In this document: positions 46,486-56,889 of the stretch, piece by piece | Position numbering within the stretch: the stretch's first letter is position 1 | Layout: the number at the start of each line of letters is the position of its first letter | NCBI GenBank assembly: GCA_025716855.1 | Contig: JAIXMQ010000016.1 | Span: forward strand, 434,001-498,000 | Direction: 5' to 3' | Length of the DNA stretch: 64,000 bases | Source: Pilaira anomala | Lineage: Eukaryota > Mucoromycota > Mucoromycetes > Mucorales > Mucoraceae | Made by a program: the position numbers and the translations under genes | Notes under the pieces: generated by a model | The model's input: the letters and a program-made list of their open reading frames with translations, nothing else | The model's database searches: none | What the model was told of the DNA's origin: nothing

Positions 46486-46930
46486 ATTTGCGTTATCTCT
46501 ACTTACTAATATATACGTAGTAGATCAGGGTTATACACTAAACATCATAATAAAAACCTGACATATCTTCATTATAATATACATGTTTAACATTGTATAT
46601 TATTATCAATATCTTGAACCAAAGGAAATATTCTGTATTCAAATGCATATACAAATTGACGCAAAATAAGATCAATGGTTTTCTAACCAAGATTAAATAA
46701 TAAAATAATATTGAGAATAAAACAAAACAAAACAAAACAAAATAAAATAAAATAAATATTCAATTCATATTAATAGAAAATAAGAGATATTTACTGGTAA
46801 CAGTCTCGATACAAGCTTAGCTACCTTGTGTTGGGATAAGAACGGCTGTAACTAGCAGAAGTACATTACTTATCTATCAATATTAAATAGTAATATTATA
46901 TGTAGCCTGTAAACAAAAAATAAAAATAAT
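46486..46930. repeat. Dispersed repeat copy B, possible copia-type LTR relic
   Basis: Extended similarity to 890-1320 (copy A), collinear and on the same strand, including ATCTCTACTTAC, TAATAAAAACCTG, ACATGTTTAACATTGTATAT, CAATATCTTGA and TTGTGTTGGGATAAGAACGG. The right end of copy A (TATCCCAACA) is missing here, so this copy is truncated or diverged at the right. Confidence 0.55.
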
Positions 46931-49065
46931 AAAACCGTTTCAATATACTACTCCAGTAACTGAAGGCTACAGTCAGATACATACATAAAAGAAAAAACAA
47001 ACATACATATATGTAAATATCAGAGTAGAGGATAAAAGCTAAATCATATGGATAACTATCCATAACAACTAAATTACTTGATGTTGTTATATTCTCCTAG
47101 AGAAAACTACCGAGATAAGAACAACAATCCATCCGATTCCTCTTCAATATATACATAGCTTATGTATTGGATGGGTGGAAGGTGAGCGTGTGCTATACAT
47201 ATATCGTGTTATTGTTGCACGCAGATTAAACTGCACGAACCACTCATGAACGACTCAAGACCTACTACAAACGCAGAATACGCTTGTCAGAAAACAGAAT
47301 CATTAAAAGTTGGCCATTACTCTTCACAGGCCAATGGCATTACTAACATGAACTGACAATATCGAACAAAAGAACGAGTCATCATATTACTAAAATAATA
47401 CCAACTATCATCCCTTCAATATTTGTTTGGTAAAGGTGTCATTACACATAAATTAAACTGCACGAAAGGAGACAGTCAACTCGTAGTAGCAACTCAAATC
47501 AGTTTAGAAACAAAAACAAAAAAGAAGTTTATTGACATTCTTTTTCAATAAATAAAAAAACAAATTTACCACACTTACTCTAACGCCAACACCAATATTG
47601 ATTTTTGTTTAGGTTTCTCGTCGTTCAAATGCAACCTCAAATGTCATAACTATTTCCCATAATACAATAGTTCTAAGAGAGGAAACACCTACCTTTAGTA
47701 GAGAAAGAAATTGAGAAAAAAAAACAAGGGTTTGCCCTCCTTTCTTTTAAAACATATTAAAAACAACAACAGCAGTAACACCAGCATTGTCATCAGTGCC
47801 AGCATTATCACCAGTACCATCATTATCACCAGTACCAGCATTAACTTCTTCATCAACACACCTTTGGTTCACCCAACTTCCTTACTAAGAACTCATTGTT
47901 CAAGTTCATCTCTTGAATCAAGAATAGTAAAGAAAGAAAAGGAGATTAATATAAATATAAATACAAATAATAAAAATGAAAAAAAATAAAAATGAAAAAA
48001 ATAAAAATAAAAAATGAAAATAAAAAAAGGGGTATGGTTAATAATAAGGAGATCACATAAGACGATTGAGTCCTTATCATTGACGTATCTGTCTTACACC
48101 GTCGATATTTGACACCCCCAAAGAATGAGATCACATAACAAGTTTGAGTCCACCAAAAGCGACACATAGAACCAGGTCTTACCAGGAATGAACAACTTGT
48201 CACCAAAGGAGATACACAGAACCAAGTCCTACTCTTAACGAATGAATTTTGTATCAGCACCAGTAATAATATCGACAATGACTACAACTACATCTACAAC
48301 TACACCTACACCTATAACACCTGTTCAATCAACCATAATGAGAAAAGAATGAGAGAGAGAGGGTAATATATATATATATATATATATATAAAGAAAAAGA
48401 GAAAAGGAAGTTGTACCAAGTAAATGTGTATTAGAAGCCCTTTTAAAAGGGAAATTCACAAAAAGATCGGGCTTTTTTCATTGACACAACCATCTTCCAC
48501 TGTCGATAGTTTATGTCTCAGGTTTTATCCCAAGACTGCCAAAGAATAAGGCCGGATCAGAAAATTGAGTCCGTACAATTGGCGTAACTATTATCTTCCC
48601 TTTCCTTTTTTCTCGAACACACAACACTTACCAATGGGTACACCCAAAATTGATTACTTTTTAAAATCCCAAATGGTCTGCCACCGAAAAACGGAAACCG
48701 TATAACCCGCCACCAGTCGCCATAACAAGTGTCCACTTCCAATAGTTGATACCTCAGGTTTTATCCCAAGACGCCATAGAATAAAGCTGAATGGGAAGAT
48801 TGAACTAAAGATGGGAAAATGAACAATAACAGAAAATGATACCAGCAAAAAAAGATAATTGAGATTACATCCTAAAAAAATGATAGGTCAAAAAGGTGAT
48901 AAGAAATATGTCCATATATATCCTTTGCCATCATCATATATACACAACAACACAAATACCCCCTCCCCCCCCTTTTTTTTTTTACCTTTGACTTTCAATA
49001 AACCAAGACCAGTCATGAGTGAATTGTTTGGCATCAAAAAGAATTCACAGAACCAAGTTTAACGA

Positions 49066-49263
49066 ATGGATTCCTTAGCAATACCAGCATTAGCACCAAT
49101 ATCACCAAAACAAGCACCAGCACCAGCATCAGCATTTGCACCAATATCACCGAAACAAGCATTAGCACCAATATCATTGACACCAGCATTAGCACCAATA
49201 TTTCCAACACAAGCATTAGCACCAATATCACCAACACACGTCTGTTCTCATAAAGAAGTCTAG
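49066..49263 (+). repeat. Minisatellite open in frame, encoding PALAPISPKQ-type decapeptides
   Basis: A roughly 30-bp unit repeats about five times and stays open as a 65-codon frame from ATG 49066: LAPISPKQ, LAPISLTP, LAPIFPTQ and LAPISPTH follow one another. Because the unit length is a multiple of three, an open frame is expected by chance, and no flanking protein sequence supports a gene. I call it a repeat, with coding possible but unproven. Confidence 0.6.
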
Positions 49264-49455
49264 GATCAACTACATCAACATTCCTTACCACAATAGAACA
49301 TGATACTCGACAAAAGAAACCCAGAACGAAACTGGTATAAAATATTATAAAACTCATACAGTAATATACTTAACCCTCCAAAAGTTTACTTTTGGAGTCG
49401 GGAATCATCCGGTGGTAAAGTTAATTACTGCAGCAAAAAGAAAAGTCGAGATCTG

Positions 49456-49600
49456 CACTATTGCAACAGTATGCAACTAGAGTATTACACTTCAAGAAGT
49501 GCTGGTTGAGGGATGTCAGAACATCATGAATGTTCTGCGATACGGAAATCGCGACATACGCAACACAACCACACAATAGAATACACACCTGGCTAAATAT
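49456..49600 (+). repeat. Beta unit, diverged copy
   Basis: Matches the tandem units at 50221-50773 (GCAACAGTATGCAACTAGAG, GAGGGATGTCAGAACATCAT, GAATGTTCTGCGATACGG). It keeps the 19-nt segment ATTACACTTCAAGAAGTGC that is present only in the last of the three tandem units. Confidence 0.75.
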
Positions 49601-50220
49601 GAATGAAGATTGAGATCGTATCATCGAGACACCTTTCAGAAATAAATTGCTTGCCATCGAAAGAGATTCACAGAACCAAGTCTTACCTTTCATGATTGCA
49701 ATTTCTTATCAACACTAGCGCCAATACCAGCAACGACTACAACTTGATCAGAACAAGCACCAGCAAAAGTTTGCTCCAGCTAGCTTACTTAATAAGGAAT
49801 CAGTCTTCAAGAACACCTGTTCAACCAATCATGATGAGAAAAGAATAAGAGAGTATAAAAAAAGAAAAAGAAAAAGAAAAAGAAGGGATGAGGAAGATGT
49901 GGATTAGAATCTTGTCAAAAAAAAAAAGACTCATGAGAAGATCGAACTTTTTCATTGACGTAACCATCTTCCACTGTCGATAGTTTATGTCCCAGGTTTA
50001 ACCCCAAGACTGCCAAAGAATAAGACCAGATGAGAATATTGATCCCTTACGATTGGCGTAACTATCTTCCACTGTCGATAGTTGATGCCCTAGGTTTTAT
50101 CCCAAGACTGCCTAAGAGTAAGTAGATCAAATAGAAAAAAAGGGTCAAGCCTTTCTCATTGACATAACCATCTTCCACTGTCGATAGTTGATGTCCCAGG
50201 TTTAACACCAAGACTGTCAA

Positions 50221-50397
50221 AGATTAAGAAGATTGAGCCAAAACTATTGCAACAGCATGCAACTAGAGCTGATTGAGGGATGTCAGAACATTATGAATGT
50301 TCTGCGATACGGACATCGCAACAAACCCAATACAATCACACAATAGAATACATGCCTAGCAATTAAAAGAAAATGGGGAGGGAAACAAATAGGTCAA
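50221..50397 (+). repeat. Beta unit 1 of tandem array (177 bp)
   Basis: Starts AGATTAAGAAGATTGAGCC and is nearly identical to the next unit. It contains the hairpin CAGAACATT-ATG-AATGTTCTG at 50284-50304 and lacks the 19-nt segment. Confidence 0.85.
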
Positions 50398-50574
50398 AGA
50401 TTAAGAAGATTGAACCAAAACTATTGCAACAGCATGCAACTAGAGCTGATTGAGGGATGTCAGAACATTATGAATGTTCTGCGATACGGACTTCGCAACA
50501 AACCCAATACAATCACACAATAGAATACATGTCTGACAATTAAAAGAAAATGGGGAGGGAAACAAATAGGTCAA
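50398..50574 (+). repeat. Beta unit 2 of tandem array (177 bp)
   Basis: Exactly 177 bp after unit 1 and almost identical to it, with the same hairpin and the same missing 19-nt segment, so the two are a recent duplication. Confidence 0.85.
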
Positions 50575-50773
50575 AGATTAAGAAGATTGAACTAAAACTA
50601 TTGCTGCAGCATGAAACTAGAGCATTACACTTCAAGAAGTGCTGATTGAGGGATGTCAGAGCATTATAAATGTTCTGCGATACGGACATCGCAACATACC
50701 CAATACAATCACACAATAGAATACATGCCTGGCAAATGAAAAAAAAAAAATGGCGAGAGAAACAAATAGGCAA
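50575..50773 (+). repeat. Beta unit 3 of tandem array (about 199 bp)
   Basis: Same start as units 1 and 2 but about 20 bp longer because it retains the 19-nt segment found in the diverged copy at 49456. One base in each half of the hairpin region differs (CAGAGCATT..AATGTTCTG), leaving a G-T pair in the stem. Confidence 0.8.
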
Positions 50774-51089
50774 AATTCCTGTTTAGTGCTTGGTGATATA
50801 AAAATTGACGACGCGGTTTAAATTTAGTCGCATATAAAAAAATATGCTGGCATTTTATAAGCAGACATCTTATAAAATCCGCTGTTACCCCTAGTTTTAC
50901 CTTATTTTATTATCCTTAATAACATTGATGCTCTTTAACAGCAGTGTATCTTAACTGTCTGTTATAAAAAATAATAGAAATTCTCTATTGATATAAATAT
51001 TTTATTATTAAATAGGTGCATACATTTATGCATGTTTTAAATCTCCACAAACCTTTGGGCGCCATCACATGACCGCAAACAGGTTTATT

Positions 51090-51250
51090 TTAGCACCTTT
51101 TTTTTTTTTTTTTTTTTTCTTTCTTTTCTTCTTCAAATAAAACATACACATTCTTTAAAACTACCTCTTTAATGACATACAAGATATTGTATCAAGAAAT
51201 GAACAACTTTGAGATGTGCATAATGAATAATATCAGTGGTAAGACATATA
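51090..51250 (+). repeat. Dispersed AT-rich repeat family 2, copy 4
   Basis: AAATAAAACATACACATTC, ACTACCTCTTTAATGACATA, TTGTATCAAGAAATGAACAA and ATATCAGTGGTAAGACATAT correspond to 16850-16975 and 36560-36680. It follows a 24-nt poly(T). Confidence 0.5.
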
Positions 51251-51959
51251 ACGTTATTAGGGGAAGAAATAGATAACTGTCTAATATATTCCCACACGTG
51301 TTCTTAAGAATGATTCTACACTTATTTTACTTCAAGTCCTTGCGTATAAAATGGCTATTTCTTCCTTGGTTGCTAAGCTTTTGTCTTGATATTGCTTGGT
51401 TGGTCTAATACAACGGTTGTTGCCATGGAGAGAATGTCTGATTCAAGATGACTATATTTCACGTGTAAGAGATCTTCGTCTGGTTGATACTGTTTGGTGT
51501 GTGAGATGTTAGTATAGTCTATACGTATAGTTTAATTGAAAGATTCAGTACTGGTTATCGAAAACAGCTTTTGACCACGAATAACCGATTCCATTATTTG
51601 CTGACTTGCTTCTTAACTGACTCGCAGTACAATATGGGCACCGTAGTCGGGACAGTAGTGCCATTAGTAGAGATGTTCCATCCATCTGAGGTGGCTTCGT
51701 TTCGTTGGGAGGAGATAACTGGGAAATGGCTTTTTAATTTTACAAAGGTATTTATTATCTTTCTTGCTCATCATGATGTATTCGTCAAACGTCTCTTTTG
51801 TTGACTGTGATATGGTTGTTACTATTTGATATGTAATCTCTTTCTTTTTAATCTGGCAACATGGTCTTGACTACTACTCTTATATATATATATATATATA
51901 TATATATGTCTTGAAATAATCCTTGCTCTTAACAGTAACAAAAGAAAAAACAAAAACAA

Positions 51960-51973
51960 AAACAAAAAAAAAA

Positions 51974-52023
<50 letters not shown>

Positions 52024-52110
52024 AAAAGAAAAAACAAAAGAAAAAACAAAAGAACAAGAAAACAAGAAAACAAGAAAACAAGAAAACAAAAAACAAAAAA
52101 TCTAACAAAA
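51960..52110 (+). repeat. A-rich tract with AAAAC / CAAAAGA / AAACAAG units
   Basis: About 150 nt composed almost entirely of A with regularly spaced C and G, including a roughly 44-nt poly(A). It resembles a degraded poly(A) tail or slippage-expanded simple repeat. The large Phe-rich frames on the opposite strand here are an artefact. Confidence 0.85.
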
Positions 52111-52439
52111 CTACTATAACTGCTCTGGCTATTTCGGAAAGCATCTTTTACACATATCTCTTCATTTAATCGCCAAAGATAAAGTACTTGCAAGCTTGTA
52201 TACTTTTTAATTCCCAAACTCGAGGCCTTCTTCATATCAAAATTACTTCTCAATTCATATTTGGCTCTATCCTCACACAGACATAATTGCTGGTTTATCT
52301 TCTCTGAAGTACCTTTCAATCCTGGTCAAGTCGTTGCTACAATCATCCGTTTTGAAAATATTTAAACATATAGACAAACTCTCTACACTACATAACCATC
52401 TTAAATTAATTAAGAATTCCCATTTCATACCTCTTCTAA

Positions 52440-52440
<1 letters not shown>

Positions 52441-52490
<50 letters not shown>
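52441..52490 (+). repeat. Poly(A), 50 nt
   Basis: Longest perfect homopolymer in the window. It could be a retrotransposed poly(A) tail, but the sequence on its left has no recognisable gene. Confidence 0.9.
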
Positions 52491-52491
<1 letters not shown>

Positions 52492-52669
52492 CCTAGCCTA
52501 ATTCAAAGTCTTCCACATATTAAAAAACATAAGTTCCTTACATTCATCTCGTACATGCAAAAATAAAGCTGTCATCCCTTCTTTTTCCTTTTGAATCAAA
52601 TTATAACCATTCATTTGTTTCTGTCAATTTTATTTCGATGAAACAAGTGACCTTATTGTAGTGCCTATA

Positions 52670-52810
52670 AATATTAATTGATTTACCCATTCACATTAAA
52701 ATATAGCTAACATATGTATTAAATAATATTATTTCAAAAACCTCCAAATAAAAAATAAGCATTGTACCAACAACTGTCAATTGAATCCCGAAACTAGAAA
52801 AACATAATAT
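52670..52810. repeat. Dispersed repeat copy C, right end of LTR-like family
   Basis: CCAACAACTGTCAATTGAAT and CCCGAAACTAGAAAAACATA match 1339-1380 of copy A (CCAACAACTCTCAATTCAAT, CCCGAAAATGGGAAAACATA). Only the right-end junction is well preserved. Confidence 0.45.
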
Positions 52811-53446
52811 CAATCTAAAAATAAAAAGATTGATCAGGTTGTAGCTATGATAAAAAAATAGTATGCGCATTTACCAATAAAATTTGCAACAACGGAATCC
52901 AGACTAATAACAATAAGAATCATTGTATCTCTTCTTAAATGACTTTTTTAGTTAACTTTATAGGGAATTGACATATGTACGACTGTACAATGCGTCCACT
53001 CTCAATTCAACACTTTTTTTTTTTGTTTGGTAATAATTTATTATGTAAAGTACTTCTATCGTCCATCCCACATACATGTAAGTCTTACAATTAATTTATT
53101 AGATCTTCAATATATGTATTTAAAAAAATAATATAAATCTTCTTTCATTATATATACTACACAATAAAACTTTTTTTTTTTTTTTGCTTACTATATCAAT
53201 TGGTTTCTGTACCCCTTTAAACACAAATCTAAGATATATAATATATCTTATATGACTCCAGTCATATATCATTATTATTTAATCCATTTATTTAATAAAT
53301 TTACTCTCGTTAATCTTTATGATAACACTATTATATTCTTCACTTCGACTTATGACATGTGTATGTCACGCGTATATCACGTGATTTTTTTTGAAACTTT
53401 TTTTAGTTACTACTATATTTAATTTATAAGATAAAAAATAACAACA

Positions 53447-53529
53447 GGAAAGATGGCCGAGTTGGTCTAAGGCGTCACGTTAAGGTCGTGATCTCTTCGG
53501 AGGCGTGGGTTCAAATCCCACTCTTTTCA
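53447..53529 (+). tRNA. tRNA-Leu (anticodon AAG)
   Basis: 83-nt cloverleaf without intron. The acceptor stem GGAAAGA pairs with TCTTTTC, with discriminator A at 53529 (CCA not encoded). The anticodon stem TCACG/CGTGA encloses loop TTAAGGT, anticodon AAG reading CUU. A long variable arm, CTCTTCGGAG, marks a class II tRNA, and the T arm is GTGGG-TTCAAAT-CCCAC. Internal A box (TGGCCGAGTTGG) and B box (GGTTCAAATCC) are intact. Flanking DNA is repeat-rich. Confidence 0.95.
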
Positions 53530-54572
53530 CTTTTGTTGTTACTCGGGAGGGTAGTGCATGTAGCTATTGTTTTCGACTGTTACACTTTAACCTTTGTTAG
53601 TTTTTGATAGTCTAAGTAGGTTGAAAGATATACGGTGTATAAAATATAGTTCGCGTGAGCACCAGTTCCTGTTTTATAAGTAGAACGACTTAAAATATTA
53701 TTATTTATATAATAAAAAAAGGATAAAAATTACAATGAACTATTAAGAAATTCAAGGGAATCGATTTTACAATTTAAAGAAAAATATTATAAAAAGGATC
53801 AAATAGGTATTGATAAGATAAATCTTTTTAAGATTATTGAATAAAGTAAAAATTGATTGATTTTATTGTAAGCGTCATTTTTGGGTTCTTATATATTTTT
53901 TTTAAAAGCGGGGAAATAATTAGGATAATCCTCTTCATGCATTTTCCGTAGGATGAAATTTCCATGGTATGGATATTCCGTCGCATGGATAATCCACAGA
54001 GAAAAAATTTAGAAAATAGAATTTGCAGTGTAACACCTTGTAAGTAAAAAGTCTACCAAATGACAAGAATATAAGTGTGATTTTATTTTTGATCACAGGC
54101 TACTCAATCCAAAGATAGCCCAATGTTGTACATCTGTTGACTCAAAAAAAAAATAGGTAGTTCATAGTTTTTGAGAGAAAGGATTTTGTCGTGTTCAGGT
54201 AGTATATACTTAACATATTGTTCATATATACTGCATTTGGTGGAAAAATATACATATATTTGCTAGCTAATAATTATGTAATTAAGCTACACTGTTAAAT
54301 AAAATATGTATTTCCTAGCATGAGAGTGTTTTTTTTTTAAAAAAAAAAATCAACCGAACATGTTGTTGGTTAGGAAAGAACTTGGTCATCTGGTTCCACT
54401 AAATAAAATAAATCTTTAATCCTTATCTTTGAGAAAAGATATATGCAAGCCTTAAATCTAAAAGCTCAAACCTTTTCAAATAAAGCAATTTCTTTTTATA
54501 CTTTTCTTTCTCTGTTCTTTTTCTTTATACTCAACAAATTAAAAAATATATCAAATCCTAAAAAAAAAAAAA
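53530..54572. other. Spacer between tRNA and permease gene
   Basis: About 1.04 kb of AT-rich DNA with no gene seen. Short repeats such as CGTAGGATGAAATTTCCATGG / CCGTCGCATGGATAATCC occur near 53950-53995. The right end carries the permease promoter; several CT-rich stretches lie at 54490-54530. Confidence 0.5.
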
Positions 54573-55074
54573 ATGGTTGAACATCCAAATAATAATAAAA
54601 AAAATGTACTTGTGTAATTATCTAGAGTTGTTTTTTTTTAAAAAAAAGAAAAAACATTTATAATAGTTACTGATCCGCCAACTTTTTTGATAAAAAAAAA
54701 AAAAAAAAGGGTACAGTAGACGTTCAGGACTTAGAAACTAATGAATTGGACTATGATTCACAAAAATTACTTGACCTTGGATACAAACAAGAATTCAAAC
54801 GTGAGATAAATCTATTTGTCCAAGCAGGTTTCGCATTTACAACAATGGCCGTTCTTCCTAACTGGATGGTAGGCTTTGGTCCTAGTATCAACGCTGGGGG
54901 TCCTAGCTCACTATTCTGGGGATGGGTTGTAGTATCTCCATTTGTATGTTGTATCGCCCTTAGTATGGCTGAGATCATTTCTGCATATCCTTTAGAAGGT
55001 GGTGTTTTTAGTTGGTCTCTATTGTTAAGTAATAAAAAATACGGTCCATGTAAAATCACGGTTATTTTTTCAAC

Positions 55075-55105
<31 letters not shown>

Positions 55106-56572
55106 GGAATCCTCTAATAAAACTGCTTCTTTGCTTTAGTCATGTCATATATCACTGGTTATATTTATTTGATTGGTCTGGTCACCGCCAACATTACTTT
55201 AGGCTATACGGCTGCCGATTTTATTATTTATATGGCCAATGTACTTAATGTTACTCAGATTACCTCACAAGGTGCTACTGTAGGATTATATTGCGCTATT
55301 GTCATTATGACTACTAGTTACAATCTCTTGGGAATGAAATTTAGTGCTTATCTGAACAAGTTTTTAGGTATCTATTTCAGTTTATTATATTATACTCACA
55401 CGTTTCTTCAAGTTTAATTAAAAGTCATAAAACAATATATAGTATTCTGGGTAGGTATTGGTACAATCATTATCATCTGTGTTGTACCTGCTATGGCACC
55501 AACGCATAATTCCGCAAAGTGGGTATTCACTGAGTTTATTAATAACACTGGTTACGAGAATTCAGGGTTAGTTTTCTTTATTGGCATGGTAAAATAGAAA
55601 AAAAAAAAAGATATACACCTGGAAAAAAAAAAAATAACTATTTAATCTTCTAGTTACAAGCAGGTTGGACTCTAATTGGTTATGAGTGTGGTGCACAAAT
55701 TGTTGAGGTAAAATATCTAGAGTCTTTCATCACCATAAGATCTAAATCAAAGAAAAATATAAAATATTATTATAGGGTACAAAAAGAGCGGATGTTACTG
55801 CACCTCGCGGTGTTTTGATTTGTGTAGCCGGTGCTGTTAGTCAAGGCTTCATTATAATCCTCGTCACGTTATTTTCTATTCAAGATGCCACCGAGCTTAT
55901 GGAATCAGAGGCACCTCTTTCTCTCTTTTTCCTTCGCGCTACCAACAGTCCCCCATGGACAGCATGTTTCTTTTTTATTTTGCTGATCGCTCAATTAGGA
56001 TCTCTTTGTAACTCGACATTGGCCACATGTCATTTTGTCTTTGCTTTTGCACGCGATGGCTGTCTTCCCTACTCGAATTATTTCTCAACATTATCTGAAA
56101 AAAACAGTGTCCCGAAGCGAATTTTATTCGTTCAATTGATTCTAAATATTTTAGTTATTATGCCTGTAAGTATTATAGGAATGAACCCATATATATATAT
56201 ATATATATTAGCATATTGATCTATTCCGTGATAATATAGATCTTTGCATCTGTCATCTATTGGCAAGCTATCATGAGCGCTGCTGTCATCTCAATCAATA
56301 TAGCATACTGTCTACCATTTTTATGCAGACTGATTTGGGTTAGAGATGATATGCCTAAAGGTCCGTTTCATCTTGGTAAATACGGCCTTTTGCTTAACTT
56401 GATCTCAGTTATCTGGATTAGTTTCTTTAGTATCATTCTTTGTATTCCTTCTGTCTCTCCAGTAACTCCCGACACAATGAACTGGGCATCTATTATGATA
56501 GGTGGTGTTATGTTACTCTCTTTATTTTTCTGGTTTATTTCTGGTCATAAAAATTATGGAGGGAAAACATAA
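54573..56572 (+). CDS. APC-superfamily permease (amino acid/choline transporter family, Uga4/Hnm1-like), 507 aa
   Basis: Membrane transporter of the ACT family (TC 2.A.3.4), whose fungal members take up GABA, choline or amino acids. Exons 54573-54605, 54710-55049, 55140-55367, 55443-55588, 55654-55707, 55776-56165 and 56240-56572 give 507 residues. Signatures: LGYKQEFKREINLFVQAGFA at the start of helix 1, SMAEIISAYPLEGGVFSWS, GWTLIGYECGAQIVEGTKRA, and the typical end KGPFHLGKYGLLLNLISV with MNWASIMIGG. About 12 helices. The first exon (11 codons) is the least certain: its intron would end right after 17 A, and an alternative donor at 54612 would also keep the frame. No other in-frame ATG lies before helix 1. 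Substrate unknown. Confidence 0.88.
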
Positions 56573-56856
56573 ATTGGGCTGTATAGAAAAAAAAAAAAAA
56601 AAAAAAAAGTTAATATTTTCTTCTATATGTAACATTTCCTTATCTTCACACTATGCAAGTTATTAAAAAAAAAATAATACATGCTTTTATTTTATTGAGT
56701 ACGTGTGTCAACTTGCTTATAAGTTGTAGAGATGCTGCATACTGTCAAATACTACACAACAGGAGATCTCGCGCGTAAGAATGAGGGATTATCACATTTT
56801 AAGCGTCACCCAACTGAGAGGTATTCCCGTTGTCTTGTTTATAGCATGATGATCAT

Positions 56857-56889
<33 letters not shown>

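Larger units (their letters stand above)
47760..50773. repeat. Composite tandem-repeat block with interleaved unit families
   Basis: Four unit types recur. Alpha: CTTCCACTGTCGATAG, then CCCAAGACTGCCAAAGAATA, about 55 bp, near 48490, 48733, 49968, 50067 and 50170. Beta: a 177-bp palindrome-bearing unit, one diverged copy near 49456 and three adjacent copies 50221-50773. Gamma: minisatellites of the type CACCAGCATTAGCACCAAT near 47780, 48255, 49078 and 49717. Delta: ACAGAACCAAGT preceding a gamma block near 48211, 49047 and 49672. Their recurring order suggests repeated duplication of a larger composite unit. No long open frame spans the block and no transposon gene is visible. Confidence 0.7.
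45706..53446. other. 7.7-kb repeat-rich intergenic region
   Basis: No convincing protein gene. In order: family 2 repeat copy (45838-45990), a 49-codon frame on minus (46299-46448), LTR-like repeat copy B (46486-46930), unique DNA (about 46930-47760, with TTAAACTGCACGAA occurring near 47227 and again near 47454), a composite tandem-repeat block (47760-50773), more family 2 (51090-51250), a short coding-like stretch (about 51571-51750), A-rich tracts (51940-52110; 52441-52490), LTR-like repeat copy C (52670-52810), and AT-rich DNA up to the tRNA. The clustering of repeats marks this as the most unstable-looking part of the window. Confidence 0.6.

Noticed and set aside
47760..50773. CRISPR-like appearance of regularly repeated units
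   Set aside because: Units are 55-177 bp, vary in spacing, lack unique spacers of constant size and lie in a eukaryotic genome without cas genes.
51822..52319. 165-codon Phe-rich minus-strand frame
   Set aside because: It is the reverse complement of an A-rich simple repeat; the protein is nearly all Phe and Leu and has no domain.
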